From Gymnorhina tibicen (lineage: Eukaryota > Chordata > Aves > Passeriformes > Artamidae): a stretch of 64,000 nucleotides of DNA. The notes under the pieces were generated by a model. The model was given only the letters and a program-made list of their open reading frames with translations, searched no databases and was not told the DNA's origin. Positions within the stretch are counted from its first letter, which is position 1. Each line of letters opens with the position of its first letter. This document shows positions 24,157 to 34,870 of this stretch, in pieces. Location: contig VXAZ01008283.1 in NCBI GenBank assembly GCA_013399875.1, positions 248,001 through 312,000 on the forward strand, written 5' to 3'. A program made the position numbers and the translations under genes.

Positions 24157-24210
24157 TATCTCAAAAGGAATAGTGCACTGCAATACCATCATTCAGAGAG
24201 CTAAAAATGC
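24081..24210 (-). CDS. CNTN1: CNTN1 exon with 5'UTR end, start codon and signal peptide
   Basis: On the minus strand a pyrimidine tract (CTCTCTTCCTTCTCTG) and CTGTAACAG form the acceptor just above 24210; the donor GTAAGA occupies 24080-24075. From the ATG at 24156 the exon encodes 25 residues plus one base: MAEQK, then a hydrophobic stretch with WFF, and an SLA end that suits signal peptidase. It splices in phase to the exon at 10483-10354, giving an E after the alanine. The ATG at 24156 has A at -3 and G at +4. Two further ATGs lie in frame 11 and 12 codons upstream (24189 and 24192), and an in-frame TGA immediately precedes the outer one, so the true start could be any of the three. I chose 24156 because it gives a signal peptide of ordinary length that aligns with the mammalian one. 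Confidence 0.85.
24157..24210 (-). other. CNTN1: CNTN1 5'UTR segment in the first coding exon
   Basis: These 54 bases lie between the acceptor (CTGTAACAG at 24219-24211) and the favoured ATG. The presence of an acceptor means at least one noncoding 5' exon lies further right, either in the 24.2-64 kb stretch or beyond the window; I could not identify it. The segment contains two ATGs in frame with the main reading frame, so part of it may be coding. Confidence 0.7.
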
Positions 24211-24849
24211 CTGTTACAGAGAAGGAAGAGAGCGTGAATAATTCTGACATAAGACTTTATCTCGTATCACATTTGGCCTGGCAGATTATGTGACTAAACT
24301 GAATACTTAAGAGTTAATATAGGATAGAGTCTTTTGAATAATAAATACATCATCAGAATTTCTGGATCAAATTAATGATCTCTATTATTCAGAGAGCACA
24401 CTGTTTCAGAGTACTCAGATTTTCTGGTGATAGTGATAATATGGTAAATGTTAAAACCATAACATCCTTTTTTACACTTATCTTCCAGATTCTATCCTCC
24501 TTCCTCTCAGTAAATACTACATTTCTATTCATTACCTCTAAGTCTGTAAAAAGAAGACTACAGTGAAACTGAAGCACCTTAATCTCTTTCAGAATTCATG
24601 TATTTTGTCTAGTATATAATTATTTTAAACTTTTAATATACAATTAATGGTCCTCCACAAAGGTGGTTTTATTTTTTACGAGTTTCCTTTTAAATGCTGA
24701 ATACAATCATTATTGCAATGTTGTTTTCAAAGGTCTCTCTTTTCCATATGGGAGAAACTCTGCCTGTATATATACTAAAACCAAATTAAAAAGCATGCAG
24801 CTTCTTTAGAATATTCTAAGATTTTATAAACATTTTTTTCAGAACACTT

Positions 24850-24893
24850 CTGTAAGATTTTCTGTAAGAAAGAATCTTTCTGTAAGAAAGATT
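24850..24893 (+). repeat. Short tandem duplication (TTTCTGTAAGAAAGA)
   Basis: CTGTAAGATT, TTCTGTAAGAAAGAAT and CTTTCTGTAAGAAAGATT follow one another, a three-fold local duplication in AT-rich DNA. Confidence 0.7.
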
Positions 24894-25281
24894 ACTACTT
24901 TCAATCAGAATATTTTGCTAGCTTTTTGTTTCTTGCTGGGGACTATTATCTATTTCTTTAGGGAAATGTGTCATCATGCTTTCAGTGTGCAATTCTCTGG
25001 GTTTTTTGGATGGATTTCTTGCCATGAATATATAAATACATCCTTTACATCCATCACATCTTGTTCTTGCTTCTTGATTGGTTCTGCTATAACACTGGTT
25101 AAGAACTTCACACAAAGCAAGGCTTCCAGCTTATCACTGACAGAATATTGTATCTCAGGCACATGCTGATATCATCCAGTCCTCTCAGTATATTCATTTT
25201 GTTACTATTTCATTTAAAATATGCTTATACATATTTAAACACCTTTCAGTAACATGCATCCCAGGACATGGTGCATGCTAA

Positions 25282-25404
25282 AAAAGACTTGTAGATGTGG
25301 CACTTAGGGACACTGTTTATTGGTAGACTCAGGCAGCGCTGGGTTAGCAGTTGGACTCAATGATCTCAAGAGGTCTTTTCCAACATAAATGATGCTATGA
25401 TTCT
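25282..25404 (+). mobile_element. CR1 LINE 3'-end fragment
   Basis: The segment GTTGGACTCAATGATCTCAA followed by GAGGTCTTTTCCAACATAAA and ATGCTATGATTCTA is the standard CR1 3' end in plus orientation. The preceding GATGTGGCACTTAGGGAC matches the CR1 sequence that normally comes just before. About 120 bases survive. Confidence 0.88.
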
Positions 25405-26628
25405 AATATTGCATTGTCACTTTTTGCAAGGTGTAATCTCAATGCTCCTGCTTTCCAGCCTCCCATGCCAGGAATTGATGACTCTGACAGTGACTTCCAC
25501 CTTTTACCATGACTCTTGCCCTTTCCATGTCAAAATTTTTACTAAAGTGTTCATTTCCAAAATCCAAATGTTTTCGATTTTGTTTTGAAACTGCCCTGTT
25601 GCCCACCTCCAACACCAAGAAAGGGGCAATTTTAAATTACAAAGAACAAGTACAAACATACTTGACTTCCTAAGTATGGTTGGGATAATTCTGCCCTTAC
25701 TACAGAGAGCTTCTCATCTGAGCTGCTGCCAGACATGCCTGCTGCAGTGTACGTGTCTCATGTCTCCCCTTGAGGTGGCTAGGAATGTGTCTTGGCCACT
25801 GGGGCCTTTTACTTGTCCCCTCTTTCTCAGAATAATGCTAAGATGTTCACTTGAACATGCCTCAAACAGCGAACTTTCCTTAGAACAGAGTTTCAGGAGT
25901 GTTTTAATAAACTCATAGTGCAGGAAAATGACAAGAAATATCACAAGAACATCTTTTGGCTCAGAAATTACAGGACCTGTTGCATGTCACATTTTTTCCT
26001 TATTTTTTAGCAGATTAAATCCTTAATAAAAAGTTAAAAACTGTATGACCCTACAATTATAGCTGTTATATGAAAACTGTGCTCAGCAAAACACAGACAA
26101 GAGTTAAACAGTGATTCCCCAAAACTGAGATTTATTTAGAAATATTCCCTAGAAGAAGGCTCTTACATTGGCAACAAATGTGTATGCTTACTGTAGCTGG
26201 ATTCAAAGGAAAGAATTTATAAATAAATTTATAAGCATCTTTACCTTCTCACTTCTGTTGGCACTAAAGTTTCTTCAGACTCTGTCACACAAAGGACATC
26301 CACAACTATTTCTCATCTACCTTGACTAAGGTATGAACTACTGTGTCTGTATGTGACGTGGGTTAGCACAGCTTGGAGTTTTAGTTAAGAAAAAAATTCC
26401 ACCAGCCACGGAAGTGATGTTTTTACAAGGGGCTGTTGTAACTTCCTCCAGACCTGATAGAACTAATCACCTGGCTAATTTGAATATTGACAACTCTGTT
26501 AAGCCATTTAAGAAGCTGGACACGCCTCTGTAATAAACACATTTAAATACGAACACGCCCGGGAATCGCTCTCTTGCTTCCGGCCCTTGGACAGGTAGGG
26601 GGGCCCGCGCAGCCCCGCGTGGGCTGGG

Positions 26629-26856
26629 ATGGCCCCGCCCCGTCTCCGGTGCAGCCGCCGAAATGAACTTTACAGCGAGACCAGCTCCGGCCGCAGTTTA
26701 GCAGAGATCATGTGGCCAACAGAGACAGATAAATTCCAGATGCAAGGCCCGGGTAAGATTAACCCCTTCCGTGCTGTAAGTTCCCCAGAAGAAATGAAAC
26801 CTGCAGACATCAATCCTCTCCCAGGTCAGAGGAAAGGGAAAGGCAAAGGCACGTGA
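26629..26856 (+). other. 75-codon open frame inside the LTR-type element, unidentified
   Basis: The frame starts at ATGGCCCCGCCCCG and ends at TGA just before the gap. Its first third is Arg/Ser-rich; the second half contains GPGKINPFRAVSSPEEMKPA and a Lys/Gly-rich tail. I do not recognise a domain. It could be a remnant of a retroelement leader or gag start, or chance coding in GC-rich DNA. No function is claimed. Confidence 0.25.
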
Positions 26857-26868
26857 ATAGACACCATG

Positions 26869-27289
26869 NNNNNNNNNNNNNNNNNNNNNNNNNNNNNNNN
26901 NNNNNNNNNNNNNNNNNNNNNNNNNNNNNNNNNNNNNNNNNNNNNNNNNNNNNNNNNNNNNNNNNNNNNNNNNNNNNNNNNNNNNNNNNNNNNNNNNNNN
27001 NNNNNNNNNNNNNNNNNNNNNNNNNNNNNNNNNNNNNNNNNNNNNNNNNNNNNNNNNNNNNNNNNNNNNNNNNNNNNNNNNNNNNNNNNNNNNNNNNNNN
27101 NNNNNNNNNNNNNNNNNNNNNNNNNNNNNNNNNNNNNNNNNNNNNNNNNNNNNNNNNNNNNNNNNNNNNNNNNNNNNNNNNNNNNNNNNNNNNNNNNNNN
27201 NNNNNNNNNNNNNNNNNNNNNNNNNNNNNNNNNNNNNNNNNNNNNNNNNNNNNNNNNNNNNNNNNNNNNNNNNNNNNNNNNNNNNNNNN
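26869..27289. other. Assembly gap (421 N)
   Basis: A run of N inside the LTR-type element, so the middle of that element is unknown and its real length may differ. Confidence 0.99.
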
Positions 27290-27373
27290 GGAGGAGGATG
27301 GGGGGAAGAGAAGTGTTCTGATGGTTTATTCTGACCCTTATTATTTCTTTTTCTTGTAGTTCTGTTAATAAAC

Positions 27374-27416
27374 TTTATATTCTTTATATATATGGATATA
27401 TTCTTTATATATATGG
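27374..27416 (+). repeat. Tandem duplication of an ATATTCTTTATATATATGG unit
   Basis: The unit occurs twice in direct succession, with only AT between the copies, in the right end of the LTR-type element. Confidence 0.8.
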
Positions 27417-30400
27417 AGCCTACTTTGCATTCCTCCTAATTCTTATCTCACAGAAGGTAAGAAATGTGAAGAAAACCACTACAGTATGATTCATCCAGAA
27501 GACAGTGGTAGGTCAGATCAAGAAATAACTTTGTATACTTTTCCAGCAGCCATGCCCTGGCTATGACATCCTTGTGATATGACACTGCCTTGGCTGAAAC
27601 ATTTGTTTCCAAATGACATGAGTAAAATTGCATAGTTATGCTGAAATAATGCACATAATTAAATAGCGAAGAAACAGGAACTCTTTTGGGAACAATGGTA
27701 ATTACACAGCAGCTTATGGTGATAATAACTGTGTTCAAGTGTATTGATAGAGGAGACTGTTAAGAGCACTGTGTTCTCTGACATTATAGTCATAGATGGG
27801 AAGATCCCTCCTTGCTCTCTTTAGCAGAATTGAGGTTTGATTTTGGAAAGATACAATGTCCTCTAGCTCTCCAAAAAACCTTTTTTGCTGGCTCAGAAAA
27901 AAAAAAAAATTGTTTGAACAATGGTTCCAATTACAGTACATAAAAATTGTGTCAGTAAATGCTATAAATAACTCATTTTATTCAGAGACAAAAATATCCA
28001 CCCTGCCAGGATTTAAATCCTTTCCCTAGTCTCACTTGTTTCGGCTGAGTGGATTCTGTATATATAGCACAGCCATCCCTCCTGATTCATCTCAGCTTGT
28101 GGGTGAGAAGCTGTTTCACATCGCTCTGCTGAATTTTGGCAGAACTGCCTGCTATGAGATGAGACAGCACGCAGGTTATCGCTGTAAGTGTGAGGTGCTA
28201 TGGCTGTGCACAGTGTTACCAGCCAGCCGCCCAAGGAGCTGTCCCAGCGTTTCTGAGGTAGCAGCACTGGTGCTGGAGGCAGCACCGTGGGCTGCAGTGC
28301 TCAGGCAGCACAATCTACTGCCTCTTTTGCTTTACAGTTTTCTACCCTTTTTCTTTGCAGAATGAGAAGGATATTGCTGCCTAAGTAAAAATCATTCCCA
28401 AACTAAACAACAGCCGAGTCGCTTTTCTCCTCTGAAAAAGCAGAGGGTGACTACGTACCTAGACATACTTCCTTCAGTCTGCACAGTACATGATCCTTTT
28501 TCTAAACAAAGCACCACAATTTTAGCAAACAAGTGAGACATTTTAAAAATATGTTATAAAATGAGTAGGCATTTTACTGCAACTATGTCATGTTTAATTA
28601 CTATCTAATGCTCATTAACACACTTAGGTCCATTTTGACTGTTCAGTTTCCCAAAAGAGCCAGTCACCACTACAGAGCCTTTGCCTCGCTAAATTCAAAA
28701 AAACAACTTCTGGTGAGCTGTCTGGAGTGCAATCCTCCCAAAGGAGGTGGAAAAAACTGGGGCATTGGCTGCTGAATGGGAAGCACGTTCAATTTTGAAC
28801 ACAGGGACCTGCCAGAGTGCTTCTGGAGGCTTGCAGTGTCTCGTGATGCTTCATTAGGATGAGAGGTGTTCCCAGGACACAAGGGTAAACCTGTCTCTCT
28901 ATAGTATCCAACTGTAAGGATTCTTTAATCTCTCAAAATGTACTTTAGGAAAATGCCTACATTTTCTGCCATATCCTGTGTGGCTTTCTTCAGATCTTCA
29001 GTGCACTTTGGCATTTATTAAGGAGAAAAAGACACCTATTTTACAGCTATGGAAGCAGACAGTGTTTTCCATCACTTCCCTGCTAAATCCAAACATGCAG
29101 ATGACATCATCGTTTTGCAAGGACATAAAGCATTTATAGGGTAGACGCAAAAAGAAATTACAAACAGCAGGTAACTGAAGTCAGTTGAATAAAGATTGTT
29201 AAGATCAAAGGCAGTAAAAATAAGGTGCATAATCTACCAGATTTGAAATCAAGAAGGGATAGGGATAGAAAAGGGAAAGCAGAGCAACAGTGGGGGATGT
29301 TGAAGGGGTGAAGAGGAGGCAAAGAAAAGATCTCAACACTACAGAGGGAAGGGATGTCATGTGGGACATGTAAGTCGTGTGGGAAGATGGAAACAATAAA
29401 CCAACCCAAAAGGGCAGGTAGAAAGAAAGGCAGAGAGTGAAAGCAAAGGTAGGTAGATAAAGGTGTATGAGAATTACCAGTTGCCTTTGTCAGTAAATCT
29501 CAGCATTTACCATGGAAGAGCTTTCCTGAACATCGCTTGCCAAGGCTTTCAGAGTGGGAGCAGCGTGATTACTGCGTCAGGCCCTGACATCCAGTCAGGA
29601 ACCCCAAATGCTGAAGGGGAAGAGAGGGGGTAGAAGAAAGTGTTTAGCAGCTCTGGCATGGTACACTTAGCTAGGAGAGGTAAATCAAGATGCTTGTTGT
29701 GATCCTCATTTCCTGGTATATTATGATAATTATAGACATTCAAGTTTTAGAATTGGTAGAGATTCTGTCCCGATTAGACTATAAATAGATACAACAATCT
29801 AGAAGAAATCTGTGGTTCTCTACCCTTTTTCAAAACATGAATATATATAATTGCAATAATTCACTAGCAAATTAACACAGTGGCAAGTTATAATCAAAGT
29901 CTTTTAGGAGTCACACAATACTTCAGCCTAATCAGTGTTTTGTATTTGTTTTTACTTCAGACTCTTTCAGTGATTTTCATAAGCATGTAATTGCTCCTCG
30001 TCTTTATTTTCTTAATAGAGTTGGCGTTTTCTTCTATGGTAAGTAACTCCTCACAAACGTCATTAGTTTCTCAGTATGTAGAATTACCATGAAACTTTTT
30101 AATTTTAAAAAATAATTATGCACATTGCATATTATTTATTGTATCACTCTTTGTCCTTTCTGCTATTTTGGCCTTTGCAAATTAATTTTGTGATCAGTGA
30201 ATGAGTTTTGACAATCTAGGTAAAAACGTGCCATTAAAAAGGGCACTGAATCTTGTTCATAATTCTGGCTTCTCAACCATCACCCACAATCCAATTTACT
30301 CCCTGAAGCCAATACTTTAGCCACTAGCAATTACTAGCTTTCTCTATTACTGGAAAAGTGATGATAGTCAAGTTCCTTGCCACTGCACAGATTTGTCTCA

Positions 30401-31075
30401 TTCCAGTGGTCTGGGATTGCTGTGAGCAAAGTTCCAAGCCAGCCCTGCTCTTACAGCACTGCTGCATCTACAGAAGATTTTAGGTGTTAGCAGACTCTCA
30501 CTTAAGAGTCCACAAGTGACTTTAGTTCCCTTCATAAAGGCTTCTAGAAACATTTCACTTCCTTATGACTTCTATAATTATAATCTTCGTTTTTGACAGA
30601 TTTGTTCAAGTGGAAATGGAATCTCAAATCCACTGCTCACAATACTGCCCACTGGCCCAAACAGTCCATCACCAACGGCTGTGCTTCTTATATTTTCCAC
30701 TTCATCCTATATAAAGAATATAGCTACACTCTCCACTTCACATGAATGAAATCCAGCTAAAAAGCACATCAATTTGATAGCCCATAAATAAGATACTCTT
30801 CTTGAACAGAATTTACAATTTCAAGGACAATATGCAATGACATAACAGAGCACAAAGTTGGAGCAAAGTGCAGTCTAATTCTTCCCCTCCAAAAACTCAA
30901 CTTTTTTTAACTGCTTACAGGTGCTAAATAACCAATAATAAAAAAAACCCAAAACCCAGAATCAGTTTATTAATATATTTTAATAGGCTAAATTAGCTAG
31001 TGATTCTATCACTACTGGATAACTCCACCAGTTCTGTAATTTTGCTTAATAAATATTGACTTGGAAATCCAAAGA

Positions 31076-31975
31076 ACCAGTATCTTGGAGGTGATCTGGA
31101 ATTTAATTCCATCTGGAGTTAAATCTGGACAAGGATGCCAAGAAAGACAAGAAGGGCTTCAACTACACCAATCATTAAGGAAAACAAAGCATAACATGGG
31201 GCCATTGCTAAATGGAGTGGGGAACACTGGTTACAAGAGGATGCTGTGACAGAGCTGATGAACACACTAACAAGGCTGCTTGGAATTATCTTTGAAAGGC
31301 TGTGGTGATCAGAAAAGGTCCTTGAGGTCAGGAAGAAAGCAAAGGCCACCCTGGTCTTCAAAAAAGTCAGCCTCACCTCAATCCTCGGAAAGCTGAGGTA
31401 GTGCCTCATTCTGGAGGCCATCTCTATCCACATAGATAACAAGAAGACGATCAGGAGTAGGCAACACAGATTCCCTAAATCATGCTTGACCAACCTCATT
31501 GCCTTCTACAATGAAACAACTACCTCAATGAATGAGGGGAGAGCAGTGGATATTTTCTAACTCGACTACAGCAAGGCTTTCAACACTGTCTCGGACAACA
31601 TCTTCATAGGTAAACTCCGGAAGTGCGGGCTGGATCAGTGGACAGCGAGGTGGATTGAGAACTGGCTGAATGGCAGATCCCATAGTGTCATAATGAGTGG
31701 CACAGGGTTTAGCTGGACTCCTGTCACTAGTGGCATCCCCCAGGGTTCAGTACTGGGCCCAGTATGGTTTAACTTATTCATCAATGACTTGGATGAAGAT
31801 GCATCCTAAGTTCATTGACAACACAATCCTGACAGGAGGGCTGATACTCCAGAGTGCTCTGAGCCCTTCAGAAGGGCCTCAGGAGACTGGAGAGATGGAC
31901 AGAGAAGATTTGTCTGAAATTCAAAGAAGGCAAATGCAGGTTCCTGCACTTGAGGAAGAATGCACCAACACAGGC
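31076..31975 (+). mobile_element. CR1 LINE, reverse-transcriptase part, truncated at both ends
   Basis: Plus-strand reading gives CR1 ORF2 remnants: [12 protein letters not shown] (31563-31598), then [13 protein letters not shown], then [20 protein letters not shown] (about 31728-31787). These are hallmarks of the non-LTR reverse transcriptase. In-frame stops occur, for example the TAA before LDYSKAF (31558-31560) and the TAA after LDEDAS, so it is dead. The FADD catalytic block is not recognisable, because sequence is lost after LDEDA. The CR1 3'UTR and tail are missing; the homology stops near 31975. Losing the 3' end is unusual for CR1 and suggests a later deletion. Confidence 0.88.
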
Positions 31976-34119
31976 TGTATCATCCTTCCCATTTTCATTA
32001 TTTCTCTCTGTTTTGTCTCTTTGTTATTTTGTCCTCGTGGTTCACGCAATTAATAATATGTATTATTTTTCTTATTTGCATCCACAGATTCATTATGAAT
32101 CAATATTAATTCTCTTCCCTACAAGGGCTTTAGAGTGGTCACACATCTGCCTCAGCCTGCAGTTAACCAACACCTCTGTAATGAAGGGTCATCTGGTAAA
32201 CTATTACAAACATATACTTTCAGGAACATTAGGCATCTTCTAATTTGTGGTAAGCTCAACAACTTAGCTTTACTATTAATTATTAATACAGTTTAGTTAT
32301 TTTTCTTAAGTCAGCTGCAAAAACACAGTTTTGAAATACTTTCAGATCATGAAGTGTTGCTTAGTGATACTTAAGCACTGTCTTTAATCATTACATCAGC
32401 AACAAAGGGTCAGACAGACAGTCCCTATCCACACTATTTGCTCTATCAGCAATTGGTTGCTCGTTCTTCTAAGGTAATAAATAAGAAAAAGATCACTTAC
32501 TATTGTCATAACTCACTGGCATTACTCACTTTTCTGAAAGCTTGCTGTAAGGGCTTTGCTGCTTGAAGACTGCCTGGTAAAATATTTCAGCAGCAAAAAT
32601 CAATAAAGCTCCTGCCAAGTCCTGAGCATCCCACAGAACAGCATACTACTCTGTTCCCGTATGCACAAGTAGCTTCCACTGGTGTCTTAAAGACTAAGCA
32701 GTTTAAATTTGACTCTAAGGTAACCAAACATACCCAAGTCTCTAAAATCAGCATGAAAGAACATCAGCCATTAATACAAATAAATATCCATTATTAAAAC
32801 TGGGTATTCCTTCATGATAACACAGATTTTTAGGTTACTTTGGCCAATAACTTTTAAGGGACAAAACACATTAACTTCTTCAGAAAAATTAAGTCTATAA
32901 GTGCTATTAGCTTTTGGAGCTTTAAATTTTGTTTAAGTTTATAAAAGAACGTACTAATCAGAACATCATCTTGAAGTTAAACCTTAAAGAGATCCATTTC
33001 TAAGAAAAAACCAATCATTTTATGTTTCAGAAAAATGAAATGAAGATTGTATGAAAATCTTTATCATGCTCTTGGCATTTTCATTTGATTTTCACATTTT
33101 CTTGAACTTAGTAATACCTTTGTATTCATCAGTAAATGGAGATATGGGAATGAATCATGTATATTCAATAAGTTCACAGCAGATGTATTTATATACATAA
33201 AAATTTAACAGTTTATCCATATAATCTGTAACTCAGGATACCCTATAACATACTTCCTGTTCTACAGCCAAAGACAAGCTCAGTGGGAGATTTCATCTTC
33301 AAACTGCATGTTTCCTAGCAACTCTCTCTGAAATCAGAGTAGCATTTTTTAAATTTACATCAATCACTTGGAACTGTTGAGAATACTTAAAAACATCTCT
33401 TTCATCCTATGAATAAACAATTCGAATCAGACTAGCAGCTGCAAAAAGCAGAAAAAAGGAAAATCAATTCAATGTTTACTAGAACTTGCTGGTGGATTTT
33501 GGAACAATACATTATTTGTGCCTTTTGGTTTTAAGCTAACACATTTCAGAATAGAAGTTGGTGAGACCCATTGACATTTTTTATAGGTTTGACCTGCCCC
33601 CACCATTTCAAAGATCCTCTGTGTTTTAAAGACTATTTTTCAAGGATACATACTCATGAGGTAGGCTTAGCAGTACTCTGAAGATTTTAGCAGATAAGTA
33701 AGGGTTTCATTCCACGGGTTTCATGACCTACAATTAAAGCACTGTTTCTGGAGTCTTCAGATTTTTTGGGGAGAAAAAAAAGAAAAAACTAATTTTTTTG
33801 AAAGCTTAGTTTCTTGCCTCCTAATTGTCAGTTGATGCTTTTCATACATCTGTTCCCTATCAATGCCGGCAGACCCTGAGAGGCACACACCATGTACAGA
33901 AATCTCTCTTAACGCTTAGTCAGCAAGGAGGGACACAAGGACATATACCATCACAACAGCCTTTGGAAATCCCTGTGCCAAAACCACTACACCTGACATA
34001 AGAAATCATATTTTCCCAATGCTGCTCAGAATCTTGATCTCATAATTGCACCTAGATTAAATCAAGGTGATAGAAGGAAGAAAATAGGTGGGAAAACGGA
34101 CAAGCAAGGGGACAAAAGG

Positions 34120-34870
34120 GGCTGATTGTGACTCTTCTGGTTGAGGGGTCCCTATTCTGTGTGCATGGATGCGGATGGAGGCACAGGTGCCCACCACTGG
34201 TATGGGACCGTAAGCCTAGGTCCCTGTGGTGGCAGCAGCAGGAGAGAACAGAATGTGTCAGAGGTCTGAGTGGCGGCAACTGGACAAGGGGCCACAGGTT
34301 GCAGGGATCCATGTATCCAGGGTGCCAGCAGCTATGGAAGGTGATTAGATATGTTGGTGTGGGTGTGAATGCCTCCACCAGTGGGGGATTGCCAGCAGCC
34401 ATCAAATAGCCAGCAATTACAGTAAGAGGCTTGGGAGCAGGTACTGGTGCTGCTGCTGCTGCTGCCAGCAGCTGGGGATAGCTGGGCATCCAGGGCCAGG
34501 TCCCGGGCAGGCTGGGTGCCTAAGGCCGGCTGCGGCAGGGACGGGTCCATGTGTGTATGCACACGAGCTTTCCACTAACAGGATCTATCCCGATCAGACT
34601 GGCAGGCTCTCGGGGCTGTTTCTGCTGGCCACTCTGCTGCTGTAGGTGGCCAGCCACGCACAGAGCTGTGCATGCACTGGGAGCTGCTGAGCATCGCTGC
34701 AGGCTCTCACGGGCATAGGGAGCTGCTGCAGGCTCACCTCGCCCAGGCAACCAGATCTGGCAATCCCCCCAAAACAACCAGAAAGTTCAGTGAAATGCAT
34801 CCGAGGCTGAATTCCTACTACGATGTGAAAGATAAGGTCCATGAGAGTGTGCGTGTTTTATCTTCGTAAT
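34120..34870. other. GC-rich, CpG-containing island of unknown nature
   Basis: About 750 bases that are clearly richer in G+C and CpG than the AT-rich surroundings, with a (GCT)5 run near 34447-34466 and repeated GCAGCAGC/GGGAGCTGCTG motifs. The longest frame, 145 codons on the minus strand (34052-34489), has biased Pro/Ala/His composition and no recognisable domain. It may be a noncoding first exon or promoter of CNTN1, or an old repeat. No TATA box or donor was convincing. Confidence 0.4.

Larger units (their letters stand above)
26334..27453 (+). mobile_element. Probable LTR-type retroelement, interrupted by an assembly gap
   Basis: The left part runs from about TGAACTACTGTG through GTGACGTGGGTTAGCACAGC to a GC-rich leader (26550-26700). 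It contains AATAAACACATTTAAATACG at about 26531 and a perfect donor-like CAG|GTAGGG (junction 26594/26595). The right part, after the gap, has CTGACCC and a long pyrimidine tract ending TTCTTGTAG (27359), then AATAAA (27367-27372), then TCCTAATTCTTATCTCACAG (ends 27453). The right end closely resembles LTR ends I remember from songbird genomes. The hexamer AAGGTA occurs just outside both proposed ends (26328-26333 and 27454-27459) and may be a target-site duplication. A Lys-rich frame (26629-26856) lies inside but is not recognisable. Confidence 0.5.

Noticed and set aside
26853..27359. 168-codon frame across the gap
   Set aside because: Almost all residues are unknown bases; it is an artefact of the N run.
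31119..31499. 126-codon frame on the minus strand
   Set aside because: Antisense to the CR1 reverse-transcriptase remnant.
34052..34489. 145-codon open frame on the minus strand
   Set aside because: Lies in the GC-rich island, where stops are rare; Pro/Ala/His-rich with no domain. Reported only as part of the island.
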